Shown piece after piece: positions 56,679-64,000 of a stretch of 64,000 nucleotides of DNA. The first letter of the stretch is position 1. Each line of letters starts with the position of its first letter. The notes beneath the pieces were generated by a model. It was given only the letters and a program-made list of their open reading frames with translations. It made no database searches and was not told the origin of the DNA. Origin of the DNA: Fabrea salina (taxonomy: Eukaryota; Ciliophora; Heterotrichea; Heterotrichida; Fabreidae); assembly GCA_022984795.1 (NCBI GenBank), contig JALIHJ010000028.1:1-64000 (forward strand). Direction: 5' to 3'. Both the position numbers and the translations under genes were made by a program.

Positions 56679-57137
56679 TTAAAAGAATTCTGGGGTGCTT
56701 GAAGGCAAGTTCCTTTTTCTTGTGGGCTTGCTGAGCTCAACAAGGTCTTGGGTGTTACTTGCTGTAGGCTTCTGGGGCAACTTGGTGGGTGGAGGTCCGA
56801 ACGGAATATTTTGGAGCTTTCCTTGGAGTTCCTGGATTTTGGAAGGCTTTTTGGTTTCTTCAGGAGCTTCTTGTTTGGGAGGCTCCTCAGAGGACTTTTG
56901 CTTGATAGGTTCTTTGGAGAGTTCTGTTTGAGGAGGTTGCTTTGCAGAAGTCTCTGGTTTAGGGGCCTCTTCTTCAGAGGGCTGGGGTTTTGCTTGAGGA
57001 ACTGGTTCGCTCTTTTTAATTTCTTCAACAGGTGGTTTACTGGTTGAGGTAGGGTTACTCGCAAAACTCTTTTCAGAGTCTTTTTTGATGTCCTGTGCTC
57101 TTTTTTCGAACATCTCAGCCATTCTCTTAACTGACAT
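56679..57137 (-). CDS. Proline-rich protein with a possible capping-protein-binding motif
   Basis: 152 residues, MSVKRMAEMFEKRAQDIKKD. Pro/Glu/Lys-rich middle (disordered), then IQELQGKLQNIPFGPPPTKL and LSKPTRKRNLPSSTPEFF at the end. The last segment recalls the second half of the capping-protein interaction (CPI) motif of FAM21 and CapZIP, which also carry an 'xLQxKLxxxP' segment. If right, it would regulate actin capping protein. The evidence is short motifs only. Confidence 0.5.
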   Translation of the reverse strand: MSVKRMAEMFEKRAQDIKKDSEKSFASNPTSTSKPPVEEIKKSEPVPQAKPQPSEEEAPKPETSAKQPPQTELSKEPIKQKSSEEPPKQEAPEETKKPSKIQELQGKLQNIPFGPPPTKLPQKPTASNTQDLVELSKPTRKRNLPSSTPEFF

Positions 57138-57390
57138 TGTTTATAATCTATGATTTTTAGAGAGCAAATTGCTTCAGGTCTCGGTTTTTAGTTGCTTATT
57201 GGGTTTAATGATTGTTTTAGGGTGTTTAGCTCTAGATAAATTTATTCTTCTTTCAAGTAATTCTGATGAATTTCTCTGGTTTCTTCTTTGACACTAAGTG
57301 TATTACAATGCCATAGTATGCCATGCTTTATACCTTGGTTTGCACCTTTTTAATTAATTCTGTCAAATACCATACTTAACTCTTAATTCC
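57138..57390. other. AT-rich spacer upstream of WD40 copy 3
   Basis: About 250 bp without a gene. T-rich on the plus strand, clearly richer in AT than the coding block to its left; it marks the left edge of the looser island that runs to 60905. Confidence 0.5.
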
Positions 57391-57404
57391 TATCCACTAA
57401 TAAT
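57391..57404 (+). promoter_or_regulatory. Start-proximal motif TATCCACTAATAAT of WD40 copy 3
   Basis: Identical over 14 bases to the sequence joined to the start codon of WD40 copy 2 (9697-9710). One T separates it from the ATG at 57406. Confidence 0.45.
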
Positions 57405-57405
57405 T

Positions 57406-58752
57406 ATGGAAGCTAACTGTTCTGAAACTTGCCCAGCTATCTCCCAATGCCAGTGTTGTGAGTCACTATGCACTCACAGGTATCAATTCGTCTTGAGCAA
57501 GACCACTCTATCAGCCCTTTGTCCCAAAAAGTTATTAACTTCAACCAAATCCTCAAAGAAGTTTCGCATTATAAGGAAAGTGTCCTCAAGTTACGCGAGT
57601 CTTTAACTAGCGTTGAAAAGTTTAGTTCAGATCAACCCAACTTGAAGACCTGAAAGGAAAAGCTTCCAAACTCTTGTCAGATTCCAAACCCACCAATGCT
57701 GACTATGAACAATTCAGCCAAGAGTTTAATTCACTCAAGACTTCCCTGAATACCCAGTTGGCAGAACTCAAGCAGTTCATTGAAGGCATCGATTTAGAAG
57801 AAAGTTCCTCTAAAACCAATGAAGCACCCAAAACTGACTCCTTATCTGAAATCAAAGCAATCGATTCTAAATTCAACAAAGAGGGTCCTCAAGAGAAACT
57901 CCCTGTGGTTGTTTCAAGTGGGTACGACAATACCGTCAAAGTTTGGAAGAACAACCAAAAAGCCTTGGTCATAGAAGACCACCACTCCAAAATTGAATCA
58001 ATGTGCATCTACAATCAAGATTCTGTGCTGACTGGGAACTCCGATGGCAGCATCAAACTTTGGAGCATTGAAATAGGGAATCTATTAAAGACTCTTGCAG
58101 TCCACAGTGGTCGTGTTTTGTGTGTGTCAAAGACCATCGATGACACTATAATGGTTTCTGCGAGCGAAGATGGCACAGTTAGGGGATGGGATGTTGATGA
58201 GGAAGAAGGAAACGCAGTATTGAAAGGCCATACTGATCATGCTTGCATAGTACTCTTTCCTAAAATGAGGATTTTGTGTTTTCTGGCAGCAAAGATACTA
58301 CAATCAGAATATGGGCTGAAGGAGAAAAAGTCCTTGAAGGTCACACTGGAACTGTCTACTCGTTAGCTGTGGCAAGGAAAGATAAGTTATTGGTTTCTGC
58401 AAGCGAAGACGAAACCATTAGGTTGTGGAACTACAACACTGGGGATCAAATCCATGTTTTTAGTGTGTCTGCTCTTTCCGTGGGCATTCTTAGAAAGTAT
58501 GCAACCTTCATACTGTCTGGTGGGAATGATGGGACTGTTAGAATTTGGGATAATCAAAAGAAGACCCAAGCTGGAATTCTGGGGACTCATGGAGACTCTG
58601 TTAAGTCAATAGCGCTTTCGAAAAAACAACAGCTCGTGTTTTCTGGAAGTAAAGATGGAACAATAAATGTCCAACGCTTGCCTGGCCCAGAGTTAGTTGC
58701 AAGGCTGGATGCTCATCCAGGTGGAGTTCACTCTATCATACTGATAGAATAA
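57406..58752 (+). pseudogene. Broken WD40 copy 3
   Basis: Same plan as WD40 copy 2: Cys/His cluster (MEANCSETCPAISQCQCC), coiled coil, then WD40 blades (YDNTVKVW, NSDGSIKLW, SEDGTVRGW, SKDTTIRIW, SEDETIRLW, GNDGTVRIW) and an end matching copy 2 (GGVHSIILIE). Three frame changes split it: after CTHR (near 57481), after SSDQP (near 57630) and after VLFPK (near 58262). Compared with copy 2 it also lacks the SDSSSDD linker repeat and part of one blade (HVFSVSALSVGIL). None of the breaks is a 15- or 16-nt intron. Probably a dead copy moved into the housekeeping block, unless the breaks are sequencing errors. Confidence 0.75.
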
Positions 58753-59288
58753 ACTTAATTTATCCATAAGCTTTTTAGTTTCCATCTTGACTTTATAAGT
58801 TCTTTGTGTCACTTTGAGTCTATCTCTGAGCTTATTCGCATGCTATTATCAGGGATTCTCTTCCTTTGTTTTGAGCAATTCTGCAGGGTCCTTTGTTTGA
58901 GTAACTCTTTGCAAGCATATTACTCACCTTTATTCTAGTTAGGGTACCTGAGTTCCTGAATGGTCCAGTGTTATTTTAATTAAAGTTTATTAGTTATTAC
59001 GCTTGTAGACACTTGACAAGTCTTGCATTCAGGTGCTGGGCCATCTGACCTTTCTTCTAAAAGAGCAATTAAAACTTTCTTAAGGTGATCCTTGTTCTTT
59101 TGCCATCTTCTGGTTCAGAACTTTCCATTTATAAGCTTGAACTTTAAAATTTACTTTTAGGAACCCATGTAGAGTTTTTAATGATTCTTTTAGTTGGGTT
59201 TTTGCGTTGGCCCTTCGTAGTTTCCTGAGTTAATGAGTCTTTGTCGTAAACTTATTTAATTAACTTGGTATATTAACCATTTGAGTTA
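58753..59288. other. AT-rich spacer with a possible small decayed frame
   Basis: 536 bp with no intact gene. On the minus strand an ATG at 59128 after CTTATAA reads MESSEPEDGK and, one base out of frame, NKDHLKKVLIALLEERSDGP, then APECKTCQVST, to a TAA at 58980-58982. It may be a broken small gene; I recognise nothing in it. The rest is T-rich and uninformative. Confidence 0.4.
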
Positions 59289-60905
59289 TTATTCTTCTTG
59301 AATACGCCAGAGCTTGCCTCCCCACCCCGGTTTATGAACTATTGCGTAGAATGAATCTTCGTCTCGTTTGTCTTTTTTAAAGTAATTATGGCAAGACAAA
59401 AACCACCCAGTAACATCTTCACGACTGCACAAGTAGTCCTTTGCAAGAGTAATAGTAAAGAGTTCTTCAGTATAACGTTCTATTATCCACTCATGGTTTA
59501 TCCGTTGGCTAGGTGAGTGTATCATTGCGTACATTGCTTCTTTGCTCCTGTCATCTTTAGAAGTAGTCCAGTGAGCCGATAAAAACCAGCCTGTCTGGTC
59601 AACTTGATTTGCTTTGATTAAGTCTTTAGGAACTTGTATCGTGTAGCTATTCAACCCGCTTGGTAATATCCTCCAGGATGAATTACAACTGTCCCTTCTC
59701 CTGTGAGTTATTACAAAGGTAGAGACCTCATTTCTAAGATCCTTTTCAAAGCGACTATGGGCAGTCAAGAAGTAATTCTCTACACCACAGCGATTGTCCG
59801 AAAGCATGATCTTATAGGTTTTATTTGGATTGAATAAAAGATTCTGTGGAATTTCTTTTATTGTTTCTAGGGACTCAGAAAGTTCATTTTCGATACTTGT
59901 GATTTCTTGGCTGATTGTATCAATGCTTTGCTTCAGTTCTTCTACTCTTTTTCTGGATGTTTCTTTGAGGTATTTTATAGCATTTCGATTATCAAGAAAA
60001 GCCCTTAAAGAAATCCAAGGAGTGCAGTGAATTATGGCAGAAACGGTTTCACTTTCATAAAACTGTGAAGATTGTCTGCAGTACTGCGCATAAGAGTTAA
60101 GCAACTCAGCAAAGTTGCTTGGAGAAAGCGAAAACAAGTTTCTGATTCCGGTGGCTTGTACATTGTAGGTGCATCTGTAGTTTCTTAGCATTTTGATTGT
60201 TTCTTCATCAATAAACGGACCTTCTACTTCTAAAGATAACTTCATGTTCAAGTTGGCTCCGATTCTTTCAGCGATTTTTTGCTTTTCGTACTGAGAAGCC
60301 ACTTCAATTTCCATTAACCCAAAAAAAGCACTACACTTACTATACCCAGTAACTAAGTGGGTTCCCCAAGTATCCAGGAAGTCTTCCATTGACTCTTTTG
60401 AGTCGATCTCGCTTATTTCTTTTTCAAGGGATTCAGAAACTTGGACAGATGCTAAGTCTAGGCTTCTTTGAATAGGATAACCAATACCGTGGCAGATAAC
60501 TACACATACCTTGTTATTGGTATTTAAATTGTTGATACAATCCAGTGCCCCAGACACTTTCAATGCAAAAGACTTCAGCTCTGCAGTGGTGAAGCCCGAA
60601 ATCTCTAGAAGTTCCCTTTTCTGCTTTTCGTTTGTGATTACCCGTAAAAACGAATTGGATCCTCCAGTACAAAACTCCTTAGACTGTGAAGGCAAGTTCT
60701 GGTTGTCTGAAATGCAAATTGGGGAGTCTTCTCCTTTATCATTGATTCCAAAACCTAGTCCGGAGGTGGCTGTTGCTGGTATAGCGTGTTTATGGATAAG
60801 GTCTGCTAGTTTTCCGTAAGAGCTTTGATTGAAGTATTCATTTCTTAGAGCATTAAGTCTTTTCTGAAGTTTTATTTGGTTTTCCAGAGAATGACTGGTT
60901 ACCAT
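59289..60905 (-). CDS. MACPF (perforin-like) protein with three C-terminal trefoil-like repeats
   Basis: 538 residues, one open frame. The MACPF signature is DTWGTHLVTGY (W180-H183), with FGLMEIEVASQYEKQK and the later CTYNVQATG, PSNFAELLNSY segments typical of the domain (residues of about 25-310). A coiled coil follows (RVEELKQSIDTISQEITSIE). Residues of about 370-538 hold three repeats of the form YFLTAHSRFEKDLRNE, GWFLSAHWTTSKDDRSKE, GWFLSCHNYFKKDKRDED, each ending in a Trp-containing strand, which suggests a beta-trefoil. There is no signal peptide, so export, if any, is unconventional. MACPF proteins oligomerise to form membrane pores or act as scaffolds. It sits in the AT-rich island beside the broken WD40 copy. 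Confidence 0.85.
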   Translation of the reverse strand: MVTSHSLENQIKLQKRLNALRNEYFNQSSYGKLADLIHKHAIPATATSGLGFGINDKGEDSPICISDNQNLPSQSKEFCTGGSNSFLRVITNEKQKRELLEISGFTTAELKSFALKVSGALDCINNLNTNNKVCVVICHGIGYPIQRSLDLASVQVSESLEKEISEIDSKESMEDFLDTWGTHLVTGYSKCSAFFGLMEIEVASQYEKQKIAERIGANLNMKLSLEVEGPFIDEETIKMLRNYRCTYNVQATGIRNLFSLSPSNFAELLNSYAQYCRQSSQFYESETVSAIIHCTPWISLRAFLDNRNAIKYLKETSRKRVEELKQSIDTISQEITSIENELSESLETIKEIPQNLLFNPNKTYKIMLSDNRCGVENYFLTAHSRFEKDLRNEVSTFVITHRRRDSCNSSWRILPSGLNSYTIQVPKDLIKANQVDQTGWFLSAHWTTSKDDRSKEAMYAMIHSPSQRINHEWIIERYTEELFTITLAKDYLCSREDVTGWFLSCHNYFKKDKRDEDSFYAIVHKPGWGGKLWRIQEE

Positions 60906-61000
60906 ATATTACTATGGAAAGTTAGTGTGTTCTGAACTCTAATTGAAAGGGCAAATAATCACCTTAGCACCCAAAGACTACATAAACTATATAAATTAAA

Positions 61001-61834
61001 TCATAAAAGCGTAGTTAATTCAAGGAGTGCTTTAAAAGCAACAAACACTTGCTGAGGTGTGTTTAGCTTTCTAGAATTATACAACAAGCAAGGCTTTTTA
61101 ACTCTATGCTTTTCAAAGTAGTTTTTGGCTACCTGGGCTGACTCCGAGTTGTCCCCAGCGTACAAAAATAAAACTCCATCTTTTTCCTTGATGAAGTCAT
61201 CAACATCTGAATCTCCGTGCCGGATATTTTTGACTTCTAAAGAAGAAATCCTAAACAGCTTTTCCTTAACTACAATGTCTATAGTGTTTCTAAGCAGTAC
61301 GTCTCCACTCATAGTTACTAGCTTTTCTTCTTCATCCGATGCAGTTGAGTCACTGCGCATGTCAAATGGTTCTTTGACCATAAATAAGTTAACTACGTCC
61401 TCTTTGCCTGAAAAAGGACAACCCACAACACCTAGTTGTGTGTTCTTATCAGGCGAAACAAACTTCATGAGCTGTTCACTAGGGTTCAATTGACTTATGT
61501 TGAGGACTTCTTGGAAGTACTGGTTTAGTTTCGTAAGTCTGTCTTCTAGAAAGTTAGGGGTTTTGTTCATAAGGTACTTTTTAGGAGGGAACTGAGGTAT
61601 TTGGGAGCTGGGGCTGGAGTAACACAAACTATTGTGGAAATCTCTGAGGCAGCTGTACCTCGACTTGAAGGAAAAGGAAGCAAAGCAATCAGTTCCAAGG
61701 CTTAGCCTGTGCATAAACCTGGTGCGACCAACTACTCTGACGGTATACTGAGTGTACCCTCCTCTTTCAAAAGGCAAGACTTCGTAATTTGCAATCTCAA
61801 TTGACTGAATATATGGGGCGTCCGATCTTTCCAT
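61001..61834 (-). CDS. PX-domain protein with a P-loop, degenerate small-GTPase-like domain
   Basis: 277 residues from the ATG at 61834 (MERSDAPYIQSIEIANYEVL). Residues 10-120 fit a PX domain (YTQYTVRVVGRTRF, RYSCLRDFHNSL, FPPKKYLMNK, LEDRLTKLNQYFQEVL), which binds phosphoinositides. Residues of about 133-277 begin LGVVGCPFSGKEDVVNLF, with G138-C-P-F-S-G143-K144 as a P-loop lacking the Ser/Thr after Lys, then IDIVVKEKLFRISSLEVKNI, GVLFLYAGDNSESAQVAKNY, KKPCLLYNSR, which echoes Ras-family strand order with altered G motifs. Inference: a membrane-bound pseudo-GTPase. Stop TGA. Confidence 0.7.
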   Translation of the reverse strand: MERSDAPYIQSIEIANYEVLPFERGGYTQYTVRVVGRTRFMHRLSLGTDCFASFSFKSRYSCLRDFHNSLCYSSPSSQIPQFPPKKYLMNKTPNFLEDRLTKLNQYFQEVLNISQLNPSEQLMKFVSPDKNTQLGVVGCPFSGKEDVVNLFMVKEPFDMRSDSTASDEEEKLVTMSGDVLLRNTIDIVVKEKLFRISSLEVKNIRHGDSDVDDFIKEKDGVLFLYAGDNSESAQVAKNYFEKHRVKKPCLLYNSRKLNTPQQVFVAFKALLELTTLL

Positions 61835-61888
61835 TATTTTCAACAACTTTTCAACCTCAATAGTTAACTCAGAGCTTTAATATTAAAG

Positions 61889-62830
61889 ATGCTAACTGAA
61901 GTTGGTCAAGCAGTTGAAAACATACTGAATTTCTTGCAGCCAAACGAAGTTATTAAACTGCAAAGAGTATCTAAACTCCACTCTAAACTCTTTGGTTGGT
62001 TTAAAAACAGCATCTTGCACAGCTTAAAACAAAAAATCAACTTAACTTGCGATACAACTACTGACCTAAAACACTTCAAAGAATCAGTAAAACACAGTGT
62101 ATTTGAAGCAAAGTTGTACGAGTCCAAGTATGCCTTTTGCATAGACAGAGACGAAGACTACTTCTTCTGCAGGTACTTTTTAGGGTCAGCTTTAAAAAAA
62201 GAAATCATCAGCGGACTAGATGTTTCTTTAAGCCCAGGTCCCCACTGCAAGCTGCCTGACGGAAGGTTTTTTGTTTTGGGCGAAAAGTCTTCTTACAAAG
62301 ACACCTACATTCTGGAGCCTTCTTCTCTGCAAGTCCAAAAAGTCAAAGGAGGCCCTATTGTCCAAGGCTATAGTTGTGTGTATTTTCGCGGGGAAATATT
62401 CATATTTGGAAGCTTAGTGGACAACTTCACAGAAGTCAGTTGTAACTACAAACTAGACTTAGAAAAGCAAGAGTGGAAGTCCATTGCAAGCTTGCCGCAG
62501 GTGTGCCAGGACATCACAGCTGTTTTGTTTGGAGGGTGGATTTATGTGACTGGCAAAGAAACTGATGCAGTTTGGAAGTACTCTTCTGAGTGCAACTCTT
62601 TCGAAGTAGTTTACAAAACAGCTAGAGGCAAGAAGGTCCTTTTTAGGAGCGCAAGTAGTCTTTACTTCATTTTTGAAGAAGAAGTTTTTGTACTTCAAGA
62701 CAAGCAGTTAAAGAAACTTTTAAGTTTACAGAACCAAATCCAGGCTAAGTACTTCAATTTTATCAGTTGTGAAGGAAAACTGTTTTACGAAAACAAAGGC
62801 TCTTTGGAGTGCTTTGAGAACTTAAAGTAA
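61889..62830 (+). CDS. F-box-like and Kelch-like protein
   Basis: 313 residues. The first 45 (VENILNFLQPNEVIKLQRVS, KLHSKLFGWFK) fit an F-box, the SKP1-binding helix bundle of SCF ubiquitin ligases. From about residue 100 come Kelch-like strands (DGRFFVLGEKSSYKDTYILE, YFRGEIFIFGSLVDNF, WKSIASLPQVCQ, GGWIYVTGKE). Probably a substrate receptor of an SCF ligase. Divergent from the PX gene with 54 bp between starts. Confidence 0.7.
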   Translation: MLTEVGQAVENILNFLQPNEVIKLQRVSKLHSKLFGWFKNSILHSLKQKINLTCDTTTDLKHFKESVKHSVFEAKLYESKYAFCIDRDEDYFFCRYFLGSALKKEIISGLDVSLSPGPHCKLPDGRFFVLGEKSSYKDTYILEPSSLQVQKVKGGPIVQGYSCVYFRGEIFIFGSLVDNFTEVSCNYKLDLEKQEWKSIASLPQVCQDITAVLFGGWIYVTGKETDAVWKYSSECNSFEVVYKTARGKKVLFRSASSLYFIFEEEVFVLQDKQLKKLLSLQNQIQAKYFNFISCEGKLFYENKGSLECFENLK

Positions 62831-62851
62831 CCTAAATACCTTGTATCTACA

Positions 62852-63502
62852 TTAATCAAATAAGTTTAGAAAGTCTTTATCCAGAGTTGAAGCAAAAGGC
62901 ACTCTGTTTGAGTTCCTGTGGGCAGTTTTAACGCGTTTCTTGGAGTTCTTTTCTCTGGAGACTCTTACAGGCACGTTATAAGCTTTGCTGGTAGAAGGCC
63001 TGTTAGTTTTTTTAGAGATTGAACCTGTAGGAGGTGGGTTTTGCATGGCGTCAGCTTGGGTTTTGGGTCTAGGAATAAAGGGCTGGAACATGTTGTTGAC
63101 CCGGGGAGACTCAGGCGGAGTGCAAGGAAGGTCTGGGAGGTCCAAACCAACTGCTTTGGGAGGAGTCTTATGACGCGAAGGTGGCCGCATGCAAGTAGGT
63201 GAAGAACTGGGCCTGACTTTTCCGGTTTGTGGAGGAGCTTCTGGAGTAGGAGACAGCATGTTCTTTGAATACCAACCTGACCCTCTTGTTGGTCCGTTCT
63301 TGTTCATTGCTGTTACTGGAAATTTGTGGGAAGAAACTGGCATTCTCTGGCCAAATGAGTCAGGCTTTTCTGAGTAGCCTGGTGCTGTTACTCCTCGGCG
63401 CACTAAGTCCCTTTGTGGATATTACGTTCTTTGGAAGGAAATGCTTCCGTAGGCTGGAAGTTTTTTTTGAGCGGAATTTCTTAAGCCTCCTCTTGATTGC
63501 AT
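62852..63502 (-). CDS. Disordered basic protein (one 15-nt intron)
   Basis: Exons 63426-63502 and 62852-63410, 211 residues. The ATG at 63502 gives MQSRGGLRNSAQKKLPAYGS and, after the intron, TDLVRRGVTAPGYSEKPDSF. Rich in Pro, Ser, Arg and Lys throughout (TPEAPPQTGKVRPSSSPT, SREKNSKKRVKTAHRNSNRV); no folded domain is recognised. Without splicing there is no ATG for the main frame. Divergent from the last gene with 29 bp between starts. Confidence 0.7.
63411..63425 (-). other. 15-nt spliceosomal intron (minus strand)
   Basis: Read on the minus strand, GTAATATCCACAAAG. It contains an in-frame TAA (ACG TAA); its removal keeps phase and joins SFQRT to DLVRRG. It ends in AAG rather than TAG, the acceptor of the other three introns. 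Confidence 0.8.
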
Positions 63503-63531
63503 TTTATGATTTAGTTATTAGACTGTTATAA

Positions 63532-64000
63532 ATGCAAGCAGTTGAGTACAAACTTATTGAAGACCTGCAGGCTAGAGCATTTTGTGAGTGTGCTAGTCAA
63601 GTGAGACTGCCTGCAGTCTCTGGCTATGCTGATTTATTGAGCTTGCATAAATCAGCACAGGCCGGGAACTTCCTCACTAAAGGGATGAAGCGCAACTTTC
63701 CAGGTTACTCGCAAGCACTTTCAGAGATCAGAAAGGGCTCTAAGCAGTCCCACTGGATTTGGTACGTTTGGCCTTCCTTAGCTGCGATCAGGCCCAAAGT
63801 AAGGCTTCCTGAGTTTTTGTTGCCTAATTTTGAAGCTTCAGTAGCTTATTACGAAGACCGTTTGCTTTTGAATCGATTACTTGAGATCTCAAGGGCAGCT
63901 TCCACTCACTTAAAAAACGGCATTGCTCCTGAAGTCCTTTTTGGGAAGCAGCACAAATACGATGCAGCTAAGTTCCAAGAAACTACTACTCTATTTGCTT
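63532..64000 (+). CDS. DUF1810-family protein (5' part, runs off the window)
   Basis: 156 codons are seen from the ATG at 63532 (MQAVEYKLIEDLQARAFCEC), open to the window end. YSQALSEIRKGSKQSHWIWY, then VWPSLA, is the DUF1810 signature (calpastatin-like in older annotation), and EASVAYYEDRLLLNRLLEIS fits the family's middle part. Bacterial and eukaryotic members are about 150-200 residues; this one has an N-terminal extension of about 60 residues. Function of the family is unknown. The leader is GACTGTTATAA. Confidence 0.8.
   Translation, partial: MQAVEYKLIEDLQARAFCECASQVRLPAVSGYADLLSLHKSAQAGNFLTKGMKRNFPGYSQALSEIRKGSKQSHWIWYVWPSLAAIRPKVRLPEFLLPNFEASVAYYEDRLLLNRLLEISRAASTHLKNGIAPEVLFGKQHKYDAAKFQETTTLFA

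Noticed and set aside
54147-59288. tRNA or other structured RNA genes in the spacers
   Set aside because: I looked for B-box-like GGTTCRANNCC words and cloverleaf patterns by eye and found none; a covariance-model search would be needed to exclude them.
1-64000. CRISPR array, LTR or virus-like element, DNA transposon
   Set aside because: The tandem repeats are telomeric or coding minisatellites. No reverse transcriptase, integrase, capsid or transposase sequence was recognised in any of the frames.

Overview
The window is the end of a macronuclear chromosome of a heterotrich ciliate. The evidence is: (i) it opens with about 1.2 kb of CCCTAACA repeats, the heterotrich telomere unit, with the C-rich strand leading inwards; (ii) four genes carry GT-AG introns of only 15 or 16 nt (40397-40411, 41650-41665, 49090-49104, 63411-63425), and each one restores a broken reading frame; (iii) genes are packed with gaps of about 10-60 bp; (iv) TAA, TAG and TGA all end plausible proteins, so the code looks standard. 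The last point argues against Blepharisma (UGA = Trp) and fits a Stentor- or Fabrea-like species. The extreme compactness leans towards Fabrea, but this is an inference.

Layout. 1-1178: telomere. 1185-5614: subtelomere, with a cysteine-rich secreted-protein gene cut off at the telomere, non-coding DNA with a coiled-coil relic, a second (interstitial) telomeric array at 4126-5147, and an AT-rich spacer. 5615-10248: two copies of a cassette (zinc-motif + coiled-coil + WD40 gene, then a small broken coiled-coil gene upstream on the same strand). 10626-57137: a dense block of housekeeping and ciliate genes. These cover translation (eS27, eL27, eS8, uL1), traffic (epsin-like ENTH protein, AP-1 gamma, VAMP7-like longin SNARE), signalling (Ubl-ankyrin-PH-AGC kinase, DYRK, PKA-like), and mitochondria (TAM41, TRIAP1/Mdm35, HSCB, a thioredoxin-like protein). 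They also cover ubiquitin (SINA-like and RING-H2 ligases, a Ubl/Tudor-knot protein), DPP III, riboflavin kinase, a SAXO-type axonemal protein and several unrecognised proteins. 57138-60905: a looser, AT-rich island with a broken third copy of the WD40 gene and a MACPF gene. 61001-64000: PX/P-loop, F-box/Kelch, a disordered protein and the start of a DUF1810 protein.

Themes. One 'FKKQEKSDSSSDDKKK' minisatellite joins two different beta-propeller proteins (WD40 gene 2 and a giant N-myristoylated Kelch protein). At least two proteins look like dead enzymes: a PHB-depolymerase-like domain with Gly at the nucleophile position, and an FHIT-like protein without the three HIT histidines. Several domain combinations look unusual. 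Divergent genes share start-to-start gaps of only 13-29 bp, so 5' leaders and promoters must be minimal. Sequence noise inside the telomeric arrays and single-base frame breaks in all three WD40 copies leave open that some breaks are long-read errors.
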